Shown here piece after piece: positions 43,169 to 56,203 of a stretch of DNA of 64,000 bases. The notes beneath the pieces are model-generated. The model was not told the DNA's origin. It worked only from the letters and a program-made list of their open reading frames with translations, and searched no databases. The stretch's first letter is position 1. Every line of letters starts with the position of its first letter. The DNA is from Talpa occidentalis. Lineage: Eukaryota > Chordata > Mammalia > Eulipotyphla > Talpidae. Made by a program: the position numbers and the translations under genes. The stretch covers positions 30,978,808 to 31,042,807 of the forward strand of contig NW_023603184.1 in assembly GCF_014898055.3 (NCBI RefSeq), written 5' to 3'.

Positions 43169-43889
43169 TAAAATCCCCAAAGTAGGTTCATGGGAAACCA
43201 GGTGTCTACCTGAGTTGAAACACTTACATGGGCCTGGGCTCAGTACCAATAGGAAAGTCGGGAAAGGAAAAAACCTTCCACAAAGGGTAAGAAAGCCCAG
43301 AAGATTTCCTGCCTTTGCTACAAGCCTCAAGGAAATCTTGGAGTAGCTATTTGGGGTTATGAAAAAGCAGGCATCTTCTGGCTTGATCTGCCTTTCCTCC
43401 AGGCAAACCATGAGGCCAAACATTCAATCCACTGAGTTGAACTTTACAAGTTACTGATTTTTTTTTTTTTTACTTCAATTATCTGCTGTTGACGATTCCA
43501 TTATGGGGAGGGAGAGAGGTGTAAACTTGGTCTAGGGGCCTCTGGAGCAGAGCATTTATCTGGCTTTATGAGGCTGCAAGAGACCATAATGCATGTTTTA
43601 TGGGCCCATTCTCATTTTTAATCTGCTTTGATAAGATCACTATGCTGGAAGGATACACATGCTCCCTGGCCAGCCCAGCTCAAGACCGAGACAATGATGC
43701 TGACTTGGGAAGGTTTAACTGCAGAAGGTGGGACCCCTGGGTGTTCCCTACTTCTGATTATCCTGCTTCATCTATTCTCTGACCAACAGCCAAAGGATCC
43801 ACTTGGATTCTATTCAGGGTTTTGTACAGCTTTTAGAAGAAAAATCCTCAAGTCATGAGCAGCCTGGAGAAGCCTATATAGTCTCTGCT

Positions 43890-44135
43890 GACCTCTGGCC
43901 CTCTTCTCCTTCTAACTGTGCCACCCCTGCCAGTCTTCTCTCTAATCAGGTTCTCCAAACTGCCTACCTGGAGTGTTCCTTTGCTCCTGGTCTGACCACC
44001 TTCTAGCATTCTTTTGAAACTCAAATTCTACTCTCTCAGAGATGCCTTTCCAAAATTCTCCATCTAGATTGGGTTCCCCAACTTCTAATCACATACTATA
44101 CTGTCCCTTCATTTTATAATTTGCAGTTGTATATT
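43890..44135 (+). repeat. L2 LINE fragment
   Basis: Contains 'tctaactgtgccacccctgc', 'aaactcaaattctactctct' and 'agatgcctttccaaaattct'. Confidence 0.65.
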
Positions 44136-44147
44136 TATTTGTGTGTT

Positions 44148-44404
44148 CTTTTTAAAATATTTTATTCATTTTTGCATAGAAATTGGGTACAGGGGGGTGA
44201 GAGGACTCACCAGAGACAGAGTGGGGAGCAGAACAGGCAGATCTACTGAAATACACTGCCAAGGGGAGCAGCAGGAGAAACAGGAGAGGTCTGCTGCACC
44301 ATGTGGGTCAGCTCCCTGGCTGGTGATCGAACTCTAGCTTTCTTCTAGGTGGGCCTTTGTGGTGGTAGCACTGAGACTGAACCCCTATGTCATCAGGGAG
44401 GCTC
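44148..44404 (-). mobile_element. tRNA-derived SINE, old subfamily
   Basis: Diverged minus copy with target duplication tatttgtgtgtt at 44136-44147 and 44405-44416. The tail is mutated to 'aaaatattttattcattttt'. Confidence 0.88.
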
Positions 44405-44619
44405 TATTTGTGTGTTTATTTAATCGCATCCTCTGACTAAATCATAAGCTGCTGCAGTGGTTAGTGGGGACTCAAGTTTTAGGGATGAGCTAAAGTGTAC
44501 ATATATAAGGATGCTTCTGTAAGAAAGCTTTGAAAGTCCATATTTCCAAGATATCAAAATGGGAGGATGGACGATATAAAAATGGATTTTAACACTGACC
44601 TCTTCCCAGAAACATTCAA

Positions 44620-44840
44620 TAGCTAACATTTGCAGTGTTTACTGTCTGTCAGGGACTGTATGTGATCCTCACAAAAGCCACAGGAAGTAGATTTGTGCTC
44701 ATTTTTGAAAATGAAGACTCTGAGACCCAGAAGGGTTTAGTGACTTACCCACAGTCACACAGCTAATGTGTCACACAGAACCAACATTCCAGCCTGGGTT
44801 TCTGTACCCAGACAATGCTCTTCACCATTCCGTTCTATGT
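44620..44840 (+). repeat. MIR SINE fragment
   Basis: Contains 'gatcctcacaaaagccacag', 'gactctgagacccagaaggg' and 'cacagtcacacagctaatgt'. Confidence 0.8.
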
Positions 44841-44932
44841 AAAGGAATGTTTCTTAGTTCCCTCTGAAATGAAAGATGACTGATAGATGAATTCTAGGCC
44901 ACATCTCATATACATACAATAGAGACTCGCAG

Positions 44933-45206
44933 GGCCTTCCTGGTGGTGCAAGTGGTTAAGCACCTCACTATGAAGCAATTCGCAGCCTCTGCAGCACGAG
45001 TTCGATCCCTACCGGCCAAAGAGAAACCCACATAGCGAAGCAGACCTCTCCTGACTTGCCCGCTGCTCCCCTCAGCAGTGTATTTCAGTAGATCTGCTGT
45101 TCTGTTCCCCACTCTGTCTCTGGTGAATCCTCTCAACCGCCCCATATCTCTGGCCTGTACCCCAGCACTTGTATGCGTAAATAAATCAATCTTTAAAAAA
45201 AAAAAA
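44933..45206 (+). mobile_element. tRNA-derived SINE, old subfamily
   Basis: Target duplication agagactcgcag / agagattctcag at 44921-44932 and 45207-45218. Tail 'gcgtaaataaatcaatcttt' plus A tract. Confidence 0.92.
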
Positions 45207-45219
45207 AGAGATTCTCAGA

Positions 45220-45815
45220 GAGAAGGTGAGACAAGACTAAGTCACAAAGTTTCCTGGCAATAGCCAAAAACCTGGGTAGACCAGGCAGCTAGTTCTGGCC
45301 ACCAGCAACTCACTGTTGATATCACTCAGAGTCTCCATTCCCTCTTCCCCTGGAAGCTTGGTGTTTCCTCACACCTAGTGCTCAGAATTGTGTATGTCTA
45401 AGAAGCAATGTGAAATAAAGTCCAGACTCCTTCTACATTCATTCCCAAGAAGTTAACCAGAACTACGCACTTCTGGAGGGTCATTTGGTACAGAGGGAGA
45501 GTTGGCAAGTGAATAGAGAGGGAGAGGCTGAGTTCGATGAGAAGAAAGAGAAAGGGTGAAAGTAAAGAAGAGGACCACAGAGGACAGAGTGAAAGATGAG
45601 AAAAAGGTGAACCAGCTGCCTCGACTCTGAGCTCCCTGTCAACAGCAAGACACACTGAGTTTGCAAATTGACTCAGTTGCTTCTTACAGAGATGACAGCG
45701 GCCGTCAGAGGCTTTTGATTTGCTCTGAGCCAAGAGAGGAGAAATGAAAAGGACGATTTAAAAGCCACAAACACAGGGAGCAGAGATTGCAGATACAGAA
45801 CAATAAATGTCCTGG
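45220..45815. other. Unique non-coding DNA
   Basis: No supported gene or repeat. Confidence 0.35.
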
Positions 45816-45819
45816 TCAA

Positions 45820-46275
45820 ATTGCCGATTGGAGTATCTGTATTAGGCCGCGTTTGTAGTCTCTGCGTGTCGAGTGATGGAGAGGCTAGATTGTGGCTGGG
45901 GAAGTCACACAACAATGGGGCCTGATGTTTTGTTTCCACTTTTCAAAGGCTCTCCTTTTTTTTCCTCCCGGTGATAAGGCCCAGGAAATGGTTAGTGACA
46001 TGCTCGTGGGAACCTATGGAAAAGAATACACACCGTATCAATGGCGCAGCCGCCGGCCCGGGAGCAGAGCTGGTGGGTGGGGGAGCTGCAGGCTCCCTGC
46101 GTGGGCTGTGGCGGTGAGATAGCATTGAGGAGGCCGCCCGGAGCCGTGCGCCCCCAGTCTGGGGACCGGGCCCCTTTATCCAGCCAGAATGGGTGGAAGG
46201 CCAGACAATGTAGCGCTATATTTGGTTTGACAACAAAGGGCCCTAGAAAGATTTGATAGTGCAGGGATGGCGGGG
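45820..46275. promoter_or_regulatory. GC-rich candidate regulatory element
   Basis: Non-repetitive, CpG-enriched block (gcgcagccgccggcccggga at about 46041-46060, ggccgcccggagccgtgcgc near 46130-46150). It is flanked by TGATAAGG (GATA-like) at about 45972 and by 'gctatatttggtttgac' and 'gatttgatag'. It could be an enhancer or a small CpG island with no attached gene in view. Confidence 0.3.
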
Positions 46276-47780
46276 AAGGCGGCGCAGGATGCTGCACAAT
46301 AAGAGCTTTGCAAAGGTATTTAGCCGGGCCCTTTATGCCAGGAGCATGGCAGGGTATGGGTGTCGTCATGATGTCTAATGGCTTTGTGTGGGCCAGGGTA
46401 CTATTTACTAAAGTGAGGTCCCTGGGCAGGACTGAGAGAGATGCCAGGGTGCTCCCAGAGCCTTCACACTTGTGGTCACCTGAAGTCACATTCCAGCAAT
46501 GCCAGTCCTCTCCTTCCCCTGACCCCAGGTTCTAGCACGTTCCTGGCCAACGGGAAGTCTGAACAGGAAGAGCTGTGGCAGGACCTTTTTGTGAGTGAGC
46601 CATTAATTGGAACTTCCCAACTGGAAAGAGGCAGCTCAGTTCCAATTCCATTCTGGGCCAAAGATCCCAGAGGGAAGGCCCCAGGGGACAGCGGAAGGAG
46701 GGAGGAGCAGCTATGGAAGCGTAGGGCAGAGGCATTAAAAGGCATTGTGTACAATGCCTATAGTTTCTGGAATTTCCACCCAGAAATAGACCAGAAGCTG
46801 GCCGTGCCCTGGGTGATGAGGTTGGTAAGAGTCAGAAAATGGTTCTAGGATGTGGTGGGTTATAGGTAGGATTTTTGATGCCCTGGATTCTGGGACCTTC
46901 TGGAAGGGGGCAGGACAGTGTATAGATAGCAGTTCTAGAAATACAGGAGGCTGGCAGTGCTGTCACGGGGCAACATAGCCATAACAGTGGAACGGCTGTA
47001 ACAAAATTATGGAAATGGGGAACACCTATCAGTAACCACCCCGACACAGTTGAGCTCCAGCCCTGGGGGGAAGAACATCAGTGATTCTTTTCAACCTCAT
47101 GCTGACTTTTTTATTTGAAAACTACTGCCTGGCTGTCCCCTTACTGGTTCTAGGGATGGAATGTGGTAATGAGGGGTGGGGCTTGGGGGGTAAAGTCTGG
47201 AGATGGGCTGGATCCTCCTTTGGTACAGTCTGAATGATTGTTGGTCTGTAGGGACCACAGAAGACCTCCAATTAATTATTACTGGAGAAGATAGAATCAT
47301 AAACAAAATTCCTTGTAATAAATTTTTCAAACGAGATTGCATGTTTTATTTACAGTATTGGCCCATTTTGGGCTTTAAATCTATGAACAAAAACAAACAC
47401 ACTTTTTTTTTTTTTTAAATCAAACAGATGGATAAAAAAGTACTCAATAGCTTTTCTTTCTCTCCTTGCCAATGAGGCCATGCGCTCAGAGCTACAGAGA
47501 GGAAGACAGTCCCAGGCTCTGTTGGCTAGGAGAATAAATAGACTTATTTTGCTTTTCAGGAGAGATTTAAACTATAATAAGAGTGGGTGGGGGAGAAGGA
47601 AAGAAAAAGAGAGTTAAAGAAATTGATGGCGCCATTTCACTGCATCTTCTGGAAAGCACTGTGAAATGAGAACCTGGCTGGCGGACATCTCCAGACCCCC
47701 ATCTCTGGAAGTTTCTCCCATCAGGCATTGCTCCTACCAGCAAGCACCATACGGATATTCCCATTAACCAAATGCCTCAT
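46276..47780. other. Unique non-coding DNA
   Basis: No supported gene. The overlapping frames at 46441-46848 (+) and 45992-46489 (-) are unrecognisable and owe their length to GC content. Confidence 0.4.
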
Positions 47781-47789
47781 GCAAGCCTG

Positions 47790-47930
47790 AACCTTGTCAC
47801 ACATTGTGTCATTTAGCCTTTCCAACACCCTGTAAAAAATACATCACTTTGACTATCCACATTTTATAGATGAAGCACCTACAGTTCAGAGAGAATTATT
47901 GACCTAAGTTCACACAATTGTCCTCAAAAG
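47790..47930 (+). repeat. MIR SINE fragment
   Basis: Contains 'tcatttagcctttccaacac', 'ccacattttatagatgaagc' and 'agttcagagagaattattga'. Confidence 0.75.
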
Positions 47931-47944
47931 AGCTGATAGGTTTG

Positions 47945-48200
47945 ACAGGGGACTAACTCTATGCCAGGTGCTATTCTAAAACCTTATATATACTTAGGCT
48001 CACTTAATCCTCATAAGGAGGAGGTGAATTAACTAGGATGTGACAGGACCAGGACCTATAGGTGGGATTTGAATCCAGGTCTTTCAGCTTCTGAGATGAT
48101 GCATCTTTACCTTAGACTGTGCAGTCTCCTTCTAGTAACAGCTAGCTTTTGTGAGTGTGCCTGTTTGCATTATCTAATTTGGTCCTACGACAAACCTATA
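47945..48200 (+). repeat. MIR SINE fragments
   Basis: Contains 'aggggactaactctatgcca', 'ggtgctattctaaaacctta', 'gattcgaat'-like 'ggatttgaatccaggtcttt', then a second MIR-like start (gtgagtgtgcctgtttgcat). Confidence 0.65.
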
Positions 48201-49000
48201 AGAAATGAGGAAATATAGATAGAAGAAAGCACAAGCAACTTATTTCATTCATTCAAGTTGGAACAACTTATAAGTAGCCAAGTCTAATCTAAGCATCCTG
48301 ATTCAACAGGCTATGCATGTAATAACTTTGCTGTCCCTGTCAGCGCTGTAAGTGCTTCATAAATACTAGCTGAACCCATAAATGTGTGCTTGTAAGTGCG
48401 AGGTTTCTAGGAATTGGTTTCTATCTTCTGGAGACAGAAGTATCATCAGGCCAAGCACCCTGACAGTGACTTTCACAGAGGCTGAGCTACATACAGGGAA
48501 TAGCGTGTACTTTTACCCCACTTGCCTATTTCTATAGCTTGAACCTTGTACGGGAGGTGGGCATCAAAGGCTGAACCAGCCTGCAATGTCTTCATTTGTC
48601 AGGCCTCATCAAAGTCTCCTGTGCCAGGCTCTGCTCCACTCCAATGCTGAGTAGATCAAAGAACCTTGTAGAAGTTGGGTTTCTGGGCAGCCCTAGGTCT
48701 AATTATCAATTGTCACTTTGGCAGTGACAGCAGAGGGCCCAATGTGATAATGACTGCCACAGCCAAGGCTTCTGGGGTCGACATCAGAGAGCCAGCTCCA
48801 AAGGCCAGGATGCTGCCTCAGGCCCCTTTGGACATTGACCTCTAGTGGGGAGAGGGAAGAATTGGAGAGGTTCCTAAGGAAAATGGCTGGAGCAGGATCA
48901 CTAGAGGAAAGTTACTGCAGGCAAGGTATAAATTGACATTTATATTCCTGCCATGGAACACTGTTTATAGCTGTGAGAATACTGACATACCCACGCATGT
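48201..49000. other. Unique non-coding DNA
   Basis: No supported gene or clear repeat. Confidence 0.35.
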
Positions 49001-49004
49001 TCAT

Positions 49005-49270
49005 TCTCTATCTCTCTCTCACACACACACACCCCTAAGAATAAACACACTCCTGAATACCCCACCTGGGTGAACATACATGTGTTATAAACATATCTTC
49101 ACACATGCAGATTCTCATACAAACAAAAATATCTGTATGCCCATGCTCCTCAGACCCACCATGCTCACCTATGTATACATGTGTGCACACATCCATGGCC
49201 ACACCTACACCTGAAGATGCAGGTGGTTGACCACACATACAAGCCCACCCACACACGGCCATGCGATGTA
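49005..49270. repeat. CA-rich degenerate repeat
   Basis: Starts with (TC)n(AC)n at about 49010-49033 and decays into CACA-rich text with 'tgtatacatgtgtgcacaca'. Confidence 0.7.
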
Positions 49271-50455
49271 ATACATTCAACTTCCAGGACCTGAATCTGA
49301 TGTTTTCCTCTTACCAAGGTGAGAAACATCCTCATAAATAGGCTTTAAGAGCAGAAATAGACGGTTACACAGATCCTGGTGCCAGCCATTCTCCAAGCCC
49401 TCTCAAAAAACCTAGAAAAATGTCCAAAATTGCAGCAAATAAAATTTATGTCAGCTCTTGGAAGGAACTTCTTGTCGCTAAAAGCTATTAAAAATATAAA
49501 CATGTTAGAATTCTGTTTGTTGAAGAATATTTGTTTATCAGAAATTTGAACCAGTTGAAATATTAATTTTGCCTCAGAAAGTAGATATATGCTCTGAATT
49601 AATCATTTACATATATATATATATATAAATTGGCTTAACTGAAAATCAGAGGAATTTAATATAATTTAGGGAATTGAAAACACTTCCATTTAAAAGACAA
49701 TAAATAGCAGAGTTCATTTTGGTCAAAGACTAACAAAAGAGTAAGTATAGTTTGGGTAACCAAGCTGGGGTCTTATTCAAACACCCTCTCTTTCATAGAT
49801 AAGATCACAAGACTAAGAAAAGTAGCTAGAATCCTTTATCCAATTATCCAGTCCAATTATCATCTCCTTTGAGAAATTCCCCTTGAAACAACCCCCCAAC
49901 TAGACTTGAGTGGGCACCGTCAGTGGACAGTATGGTCTGTCACCCAGGGTACCCTTCAGCACGAAGGCGGTCACCCCCCTGCTGGCAGGAATACTGGCTG
50001 TTGAATTCCACAGCAAAATCTCCAGAAATCACCCTCAGCAGAATGCCATCCCACTGTGGTTATTCCTTCTCCTTGGTAGCAAGCAGCTTGCATGTAATTA
50101 TTAGATGACGTGGGAGTATAAAGGTCCATCCCCTTTGCCTGAAATGTAATAATAATTAAGTTCCAGAATTTTCCATGAGATGAGTTGAAAAATGCAACTG
50201 CATCACAGTGCAACTTCTCTGACTTCACTCCTTCACAGATGTGCTTCCTGAAAGCACTCTCTAATAAACATTTTGCACCCAAATCCCTCAGGCTCAGTCT
50301 CTGCCTCTTGGCAAACATCATCTATGACAGCATTCCAGGTGTTTCTGTCTTTTTCTCATGGCCCATACCCAAACATCAAATTTCACTACCTCTTATCACC
50401 TCCAGAGCTATCATTCTTGCATGAGCCACCATTCTCTCTCTTTTGGCCCATTTTT
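49271..50455. other. Unique non-coding DNA
   Basis: A (TA)n run is at 49610-49627. Otherwise nothing is recognised. Confidence 0.4.
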
Positions 50456-50459
50456 ATTT

Positions 50460-50515
50460 TCATATATACATGTATATATGTATATATACACACATATATT
50501 TAAAAGTTTGTTTGT

Positions 50516-50554
<39 letters not shown>

Positions 50555-50560
50555 TGCATA
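50460..50560. repeat. (TA/CA)n followed by (TTTA)n microsatellite
   Basis: 'atatatacatgtatatatgt' type repeat, then about ten TTTA units at 50516-50555 that form the expanded tail of the adjacent minus SINE. Confidence 0.93.
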
Positions 50561-50806
50561 CAAGAACTGGAGTCCAGGCCAGAGGGGTAAGGGGTGAGAG
50601 GACTCACCAGAGACAGAGTGGGGAGCAGAGCAGGCAGATTTACTGAAATACACTAGTAAAGGGAGCAGCAGGCAAGTCAGGAGAGGTCTGCTGAGCCATG
50701 TGGGTCACCTCCCTGGCCAAGGATCGAACTCATGCCACAGTGGCTGGCGATAGCTTGACAGCTTGATAGTGTTGTGACTTTAACCCTTGCGCCACCAGGG
50801 ATGCCC
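50515..50806 (-). mobile_element. tRNA-derived SINE, old subfamily
   Basis: Minus copy from the (TTTA)n tail through 'gcgccaccagggatgcccc'. The head contains a short duplication (agcttgacagcttgatag). Confidence 0.9.
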
Positions 50807-50838
50807 CTCATTTCCAAACTGGTTACCATACATTTGTT

Positions 50839-51098
50839 ATTTTTTTTTAAGATTTATTTATTTATTTATGCAAGCACTGGGTACAGTCAGAAGCACAGGA
50901 GGGTGAGAGAATTCACCAGAGCCAGAGCCGGAGTGGGAGTAGAAAAGGCAGAGTGACCAAGTACACTGCGGGTGGCAGGAGAGGTCTGCGCGCCATGTGG
51001 GATCCTGGCCCAGAAGTTGGGGATCGAAAGGGCACTGCAGAGGCTGCGGGTAGCAGCTTCGCAACTCAGCACTCAATTGCTGCGCCACTGGGGAGGCC
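50839..51098 (-). mobile_element. tRNA-derived SINE, young subfamily
   Basis: Target duplication ccatacatttgtt / ccatatatttgtt at 50826-50838 and 51099-51111. Internal deletion of about 15 bp removes the 'tgctgaggggagcag' segment. Confidence 0.92.
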
Positions 51099-51114
51099 CC
51101 ATATATTTGTTCTT

Positions 51115-51665
51115 AACCTGCTTGTCTATTCCTCAACACAGTCATATGGGTAATCCTGTTAAAACATCACTCAAACATGTCATTTCTTTGCTCAAAACTC
51201 CAGTAACTTCCCATCTTATCCAAAAAATACATCAAGCCCACTGCTGCCACAGAGTCTTTGCACTTGATGGTCCCCTATTTGGGACTCCTGAGGCATTTTC
51301 CTTCTCCTCATTTGGTTATTCCCAAAATTCTACCTTAATTCAGAACTATTCTTGAGCCCTTATTCAGAATGCTATAGTCCCAAACCTGTCACACTCTGCC
51401 TTTTTTTCCTCCTGGCATTTCTTGGTAAGGCTTATCACCATCTGGCATATTATATACATATTTAATTATTATCAGTGTCTTGCAAACATGACAGCATGGG
51501 TTTCAACATGCTTGCTGCTTTATCTCCAGAGCCAGGTTCTTAAAAATTATTTTATGTACATTAATTGTTTTATAAAGACCTTTTGTGTTTGTTTTCTCCA
51601 AACAGTTCTGGACCTTATTTCTTACAGAGTTTGGCATATACTAGGCTAGACATACAATAATGTTT
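51115..51665 (+). repeat. L2 LINE fragment
   Basis: Contains 'cctgttaaaacatcactcaa', 'ctcaaaactccagtaacttc', 'cacagagtctttgcacttga', 'tggtaaggcttatcaccatc' in L2 order, one of the longer L2 copies here. Confidence 0.75.
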
Positions 51666-53675
51666 GAAATGGATGGAAGATTAATGATGTGAGCTCCAGC
51701 AAGCAACATTTTACTTCTTTGGGCCTCTCTGTCCTCCTGTGTAAAATGAAGATGATCCTTCCTCATCCCCACTTAGATTAAGAGATTGTTGTTGAAAGTT
51801 AACAATGTGTTATGCTGACTTCAAAGATACTTCTAAGCAGAAAATGAAGCCTATCCATGTAAACGTTTCTAATTACTGACATTCAGCATAAAGGAAATTA
51901 TATCAGTAAGTCAAATAAGATCCCCAGTTTCCTTGAGGACAGGGATTTAAACTCTATCTCTAGATTACTTTGAGCCACAAACATTAGACCTTCAATATAG
52001 TCTTTTTATAAAGCTCTGGCTTATGAGTTCGCTGCCAATAATGTCAGATCTTATCTTCAATCAGCTAGCAAATGTTTCCTCTGTAAAAATAATATAATAA
52101 TGGCAGTTAAAAAAAAGGAGTGAAGTGAAAATAAAAAAGCCTCTTATAAATTCTGGAACCATGGAAGGTGTCAGAAACTAGCATTTATTAGTCAAGTACC
52201 ACAGGCAAGGAACTGGCATAGTCATTCAAGCTTAGAACAATCTAGCAATGCTCTGTAAGTGGAGGTGGTGATCATGACACAAACCATGTTTTGTGCAAAA
52301 TAGAGCCTATTAGCACTCTGTGCACATTGGCCAAAGTTCCAAAACCCTCCTCCTTTGTCCTTAAGAAGAGAGCCTTAAGGAGGTTCACATATACATGTGT
52401 GTGCTTGTCCAACAACACAAAGTCTTACAAGCAAGAGAGAAACCTCTTCCCCACTCCCAGTTTCTGCTCTCATATTTCTAGTCCTGGTTTATAGTATCCG
52501 GGACTAGTTGCTAAATACATCTCTTCTTGCCACTGGTATAGCCTGGGGAACCATCAAAGGTATGAAGGCTGACTTCACCCTTGTCTCACTGTCAGTGATT
52601 TAAGATAAACATGGTCCTCATGGATGCACTAAAATTGGTAATACTGCATCCTAATTGATGTGCCTTGTGGACCTCCTTGACAAGCCCACTGACACTTCCT
52701 CTTCTAGGGCTCTGGTGAAGATGCAGCTGTGGGAATTTAGATTTCTGGGGAGAGCCAATCTTTCTATTGCACCCACTCTTTTAACACTGGAATTTTCTCC
52801 ATGACAGCTTCCTCACCATGCTTTCAGGCTCCCATCAGGTCTGTCTAGCATGGCTCTTAATGGAAGAATTGGACATGCAATGGCTTGGATGGGAACCTAA
52901 CTCTGCTACCCACCTTTACTGAGGTCCGCTAGGGTTTTGGACTTGAAATGGACTCTCAGCAGAGCCACCTTGATCTGCAACACAGCTGTAGTGTCTATGC
53001 ATTACAGGAAAAAATCAGGGGTTAAGATACTTAACAAAAGAAAGCAGATATGGGACAAGTTCTTATATCTAGCACTCTTAATGTGCTTCTAGACGGAGCA
53101 GCCCAGTATAGCCTGACCCAGGCCAGGACTGGCATATAATTGCCTGGGGGATTTAGGCATGAGACCCAACTCAAACCCATTGATGTTCCCACAGAAATGT
53201 CCAGAGAACCTCCAAAAGAATAGTCTTAAGGTCATAGACCATAAAGACTTTGCTGTCTAGGGGCAAAAAGGCCACATGATGACTTGTGTGAATGAATGAC
53301 CTTGGCCAGATGAGAGCCTGGATGGCCAGCAGATGCCAGCATGAACACATGGTAGACACCATTCCTAGTCTGTCCTAACTTCACAGCTTGGTGTTGCATT
53401 ACCCTTCTCCACACAAAACCTAGAGAAAAGGAAAAGAGGGAGAAAAGTCTAAACTAACATTAAACTTTTGCCAAGTGTAGACTTGGATTCAAGTTTCTAG
53501 ACAATAAATTTCACTTTTGCATACCTCATTTTGCGGCATGGTAGCTTTTACCAGCTGCCAAATACTGTTGTAGTAGTGTTCCAATTGGTTTCTGTGCCTC
53601 TATTTCTCACCCCTCTAGTTTATACCAGGACCAGAGGGATAAATTTTAAACATGGGTATGGCCATATCCCTACTA
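51666..53675. other. Unique non-coding DNA
   Basis: A MIR-like piece lies at about 51690-51760. No gene supported; open frames do not exceed about 70 codons. Confidence 0.4.
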
Positions 53676-53679
53676 TTAA

Positions 53680-53875
53680 GAAGCCAGAATGTCAATAGGC
53701 AGATCTGAGTTCAAATCCTGGCTCTGCCATATAACAACTTCCTTTGGCAAATTAGCCAAATCCTCCTTTTCCTCCTTCATAAAATAATAATCCCAGGGTT
53801 ACCTCATTGGATGCCATTAAGAGCCCGTGAGATGATGCAGGTCTTGGCACAGTTTAGGTGTTCAGTTGATACTAA
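53680..53875 (+). repeat. MIR SINE fragment
   Basis: Contains 'gagttcaaatcctggctctg', 'ggcaaattagccaaatcctc' and 'ataatcccagggttacctca'. Confidence 0.8.
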
Positions 53876-55125
53876 TGTTCTGCTAATGTTCTGCTTCTCC
53901 TTGGCTTTTTGCAAAATCTTCTTCATTCCCACCTCCTAAAAGAAAAAAAGAAAAACAGAAAAATAGTTGAGCTATTTTTTTTTTCAGTGTCTCACCCCAA
54001 GGGTAATTTAGGGTTTTCTTCAAGGTACCTTCAGTCTCTAAGCTCAGCATAATCACAGTACCCATCAAATATTTCTGGTTACTTGTCCATGTTCTTCAAA
54101 GATTGGAAGTAATCATTAGTCCCTGCAATAATAGCTCTAAGCCCCCTTAGGACCTTGAGGTCCCTTTATCCGAGAGATGTTCCAAGTGGCAAAAGAAAGC
54201 CCTTCTTAAAGACACTGGTGAGGGGAAAGCGTCAGGGGTCAAGTTGAGGAAGAGGAAGGCAAGCAAGAGTACTCCACCATGACACATGGGTCCAGGGTAG
54301 CAAGCTGGGATGCAGAATTTCCAGGTCAACTTTCATCTTTGCACATGGTGTTTGTCCCTTTGATCCTTGGGAAGATCAAACAAAGCTCACTAATCAATGA
54401 CTTCCCTCCTTGCCTTTCAGAGCAGACCATCAAACACAGCCTGCATCTCTCCCTGATTTCCCTCCCACCTTCCCTTTTTCTCAGTCAAAGGCATTTGCTC
54501 TACAAGACCCAGTTGGTGGCCCACGTATCACCCCCCCCATCCCATGTAGTACAGGTGTGATTGTCATTTAATTTCTTTTTCAAATGAATGTAGAGAAATT
54601 CTAGTACTCGCTCACTGTATATCCTGATTACTTCCTTCTCTTGCCTTGAATAGAAGTGGAAGGAAAGATACATCACAACTCTTTGGATCTTAGTCTAAGA
54701 AATATCTAATCTTTAAAAAAAAAAAAAAGAAATATCTAGTCATGAAAGAATCAGGAAGAAAATAAATAGAGCCAGGGAGATAAAATTTCCGAGTCTATTT
54801 CCTCTTTGTGTGACTGGAATTTTGTTTCTGACCTGTCTACCTCACAGGACTGAAGCAAATCTAATGGATATCAAAATTCACTGCAATGTATGATATTCTG
54901 GATTCATGTTGGATTTGTCTAATCTTTGCAGTCCTTACATACTGGGAAAGACTCAAGTAAGGCTTTTGGATGAACTAGGGACCTCTATCATCCCAGTTTC
55001 CATAAGATAGAGGACTTTCCAGAGATATGAGGATTTTACTATAAAAACCAGGAAAATCCCAGCCAATTACTAATGTAATCCCTAAATTAGTTCGTTACTC
55101 TATGAAGAATGATTGTTAAAAATCA
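53876..55125. other. Unique non-coding DNA
   Basis: Short A and T tracts (53974-53985, 54715-54728). No gene or clear repeat. Confidence 0.4.
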
Positions 55126-55129
55126 TTGT

Positions 55130-55512
55130 TATGGGATGAATGATGTCCTTCCAAAATTCATATACTGAAGCCCTAACCCACAATATTTCAGAATGTGACT
55201 CTATTTAAAGATAAGGCCTTTAAAGAGGCAATTTGAGTTAAAAATCTGGTAATTCTGGGTGGGCCTTAATTCATCTTCCTGGTGTCCTTGTGAGAAGAGG
55301 AAATGTGGGCTCCGAAAGTAACAACAGGGACATATACACACAAAGAAAAGAGCATGTGCAGACACTGTCTTCAAGCCAAGGGAGGCCTCAAAAGAAGCCA
55401 AACCTGCCAACACCTTAATCTTGGACTTCAGCCTCCAGATCTGTGAGAAAATAAGTGTGTTGTTAATCCATCCAATCTGTGGCATTTTGTTATGACAGCC
55501 CTAGCAGACTAA
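55130..55512 (+). mobile_element. MaLR LTR (MLT1-like)
   Basis: Reads 'tgatgtccttccaaaattca', 'tactgaagccctaacccaca', 'cagaatgtgactctatttaa', 'cttggacttcagcctccaga', 'gcattttgttatgacagccc' in MLT1 order. Ancient solo LTR. Confidence 0.88.
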
Positions 55513-55554
55513 TAGTGTCCTTGAAGAAAGAATAATAAAAGCTGGCAGTTATAG

Positions 55555-55770
55555 AGCAGTTAATTGGCATTGATTAACTCATTTAGTCTTTTCTTCACAA
55601 GAACTCTCTGTGGGAGCTACTATTCTTTATTGCCAGTTTATGCTGTGAATTTATCCCCAGTTTATACCAACACTTATCCCCAGTTTATACTGAGAAAATG
55701 AGGTACAGAGAGATTACATAACCTCCTTCAAAGGCAGAGTAAGTGGCAAAGACAGTTCCTTCACCCTGAA
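55555..55770 (+). repeat. MIR SINE fragment
   Basis: Contains 'actcatttagtcttttcttc', 'actgagaaaatgaggtacag' and 'agattacataacctccttca', with a local duplication of 'ccccagtttatac' near 55660-55690. Confidence 0.7.
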
Positions 55771-56148
55771 TCCTCTAGAAAGTAAAGCTCAAGGCCAAGG
55801 CTAACATGCTGATGTTGAGAAGGAACAAAGGTGGGGCTGCGGAATAAGTTCCAGGGGCAGGAAGATGAGTTAAAGAGGGAGACAGACAAGGAAAGATGCC
55901 AGGTTGTGTGCACCCACCAGCTGGCACTAGACCGTGGCCCTGCTTGGGTCACAGCTGCTTTCTGGGTTGGAGAGTGTCAACACCTGGAATTTCTCTGGAT
56001 CGTTTAAGAGGAGGCGCTGCTAGGAATGACCCACCAAGAGGAAAAGGAAGAGGTGCTTACATGTTTGGCCTCCTCTCATTCCCTTTCCCATTGGTTAAGG
56101 ATCACCCCATAGGAACCTAGCTTCCCTGTACTTCCAGACGGCATCACC

Positions 56149-56161
56149 ACCCCCCCCCCCC
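56149..56161. repeat. C homopolymer
   Basis: Run of about 12 C. Confidence 0.9.
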
Positions 56162-56203
56162 AATTTTTGTGAGACCTACAGCAAGAGTACAAATGGAGGC
56201 TGC

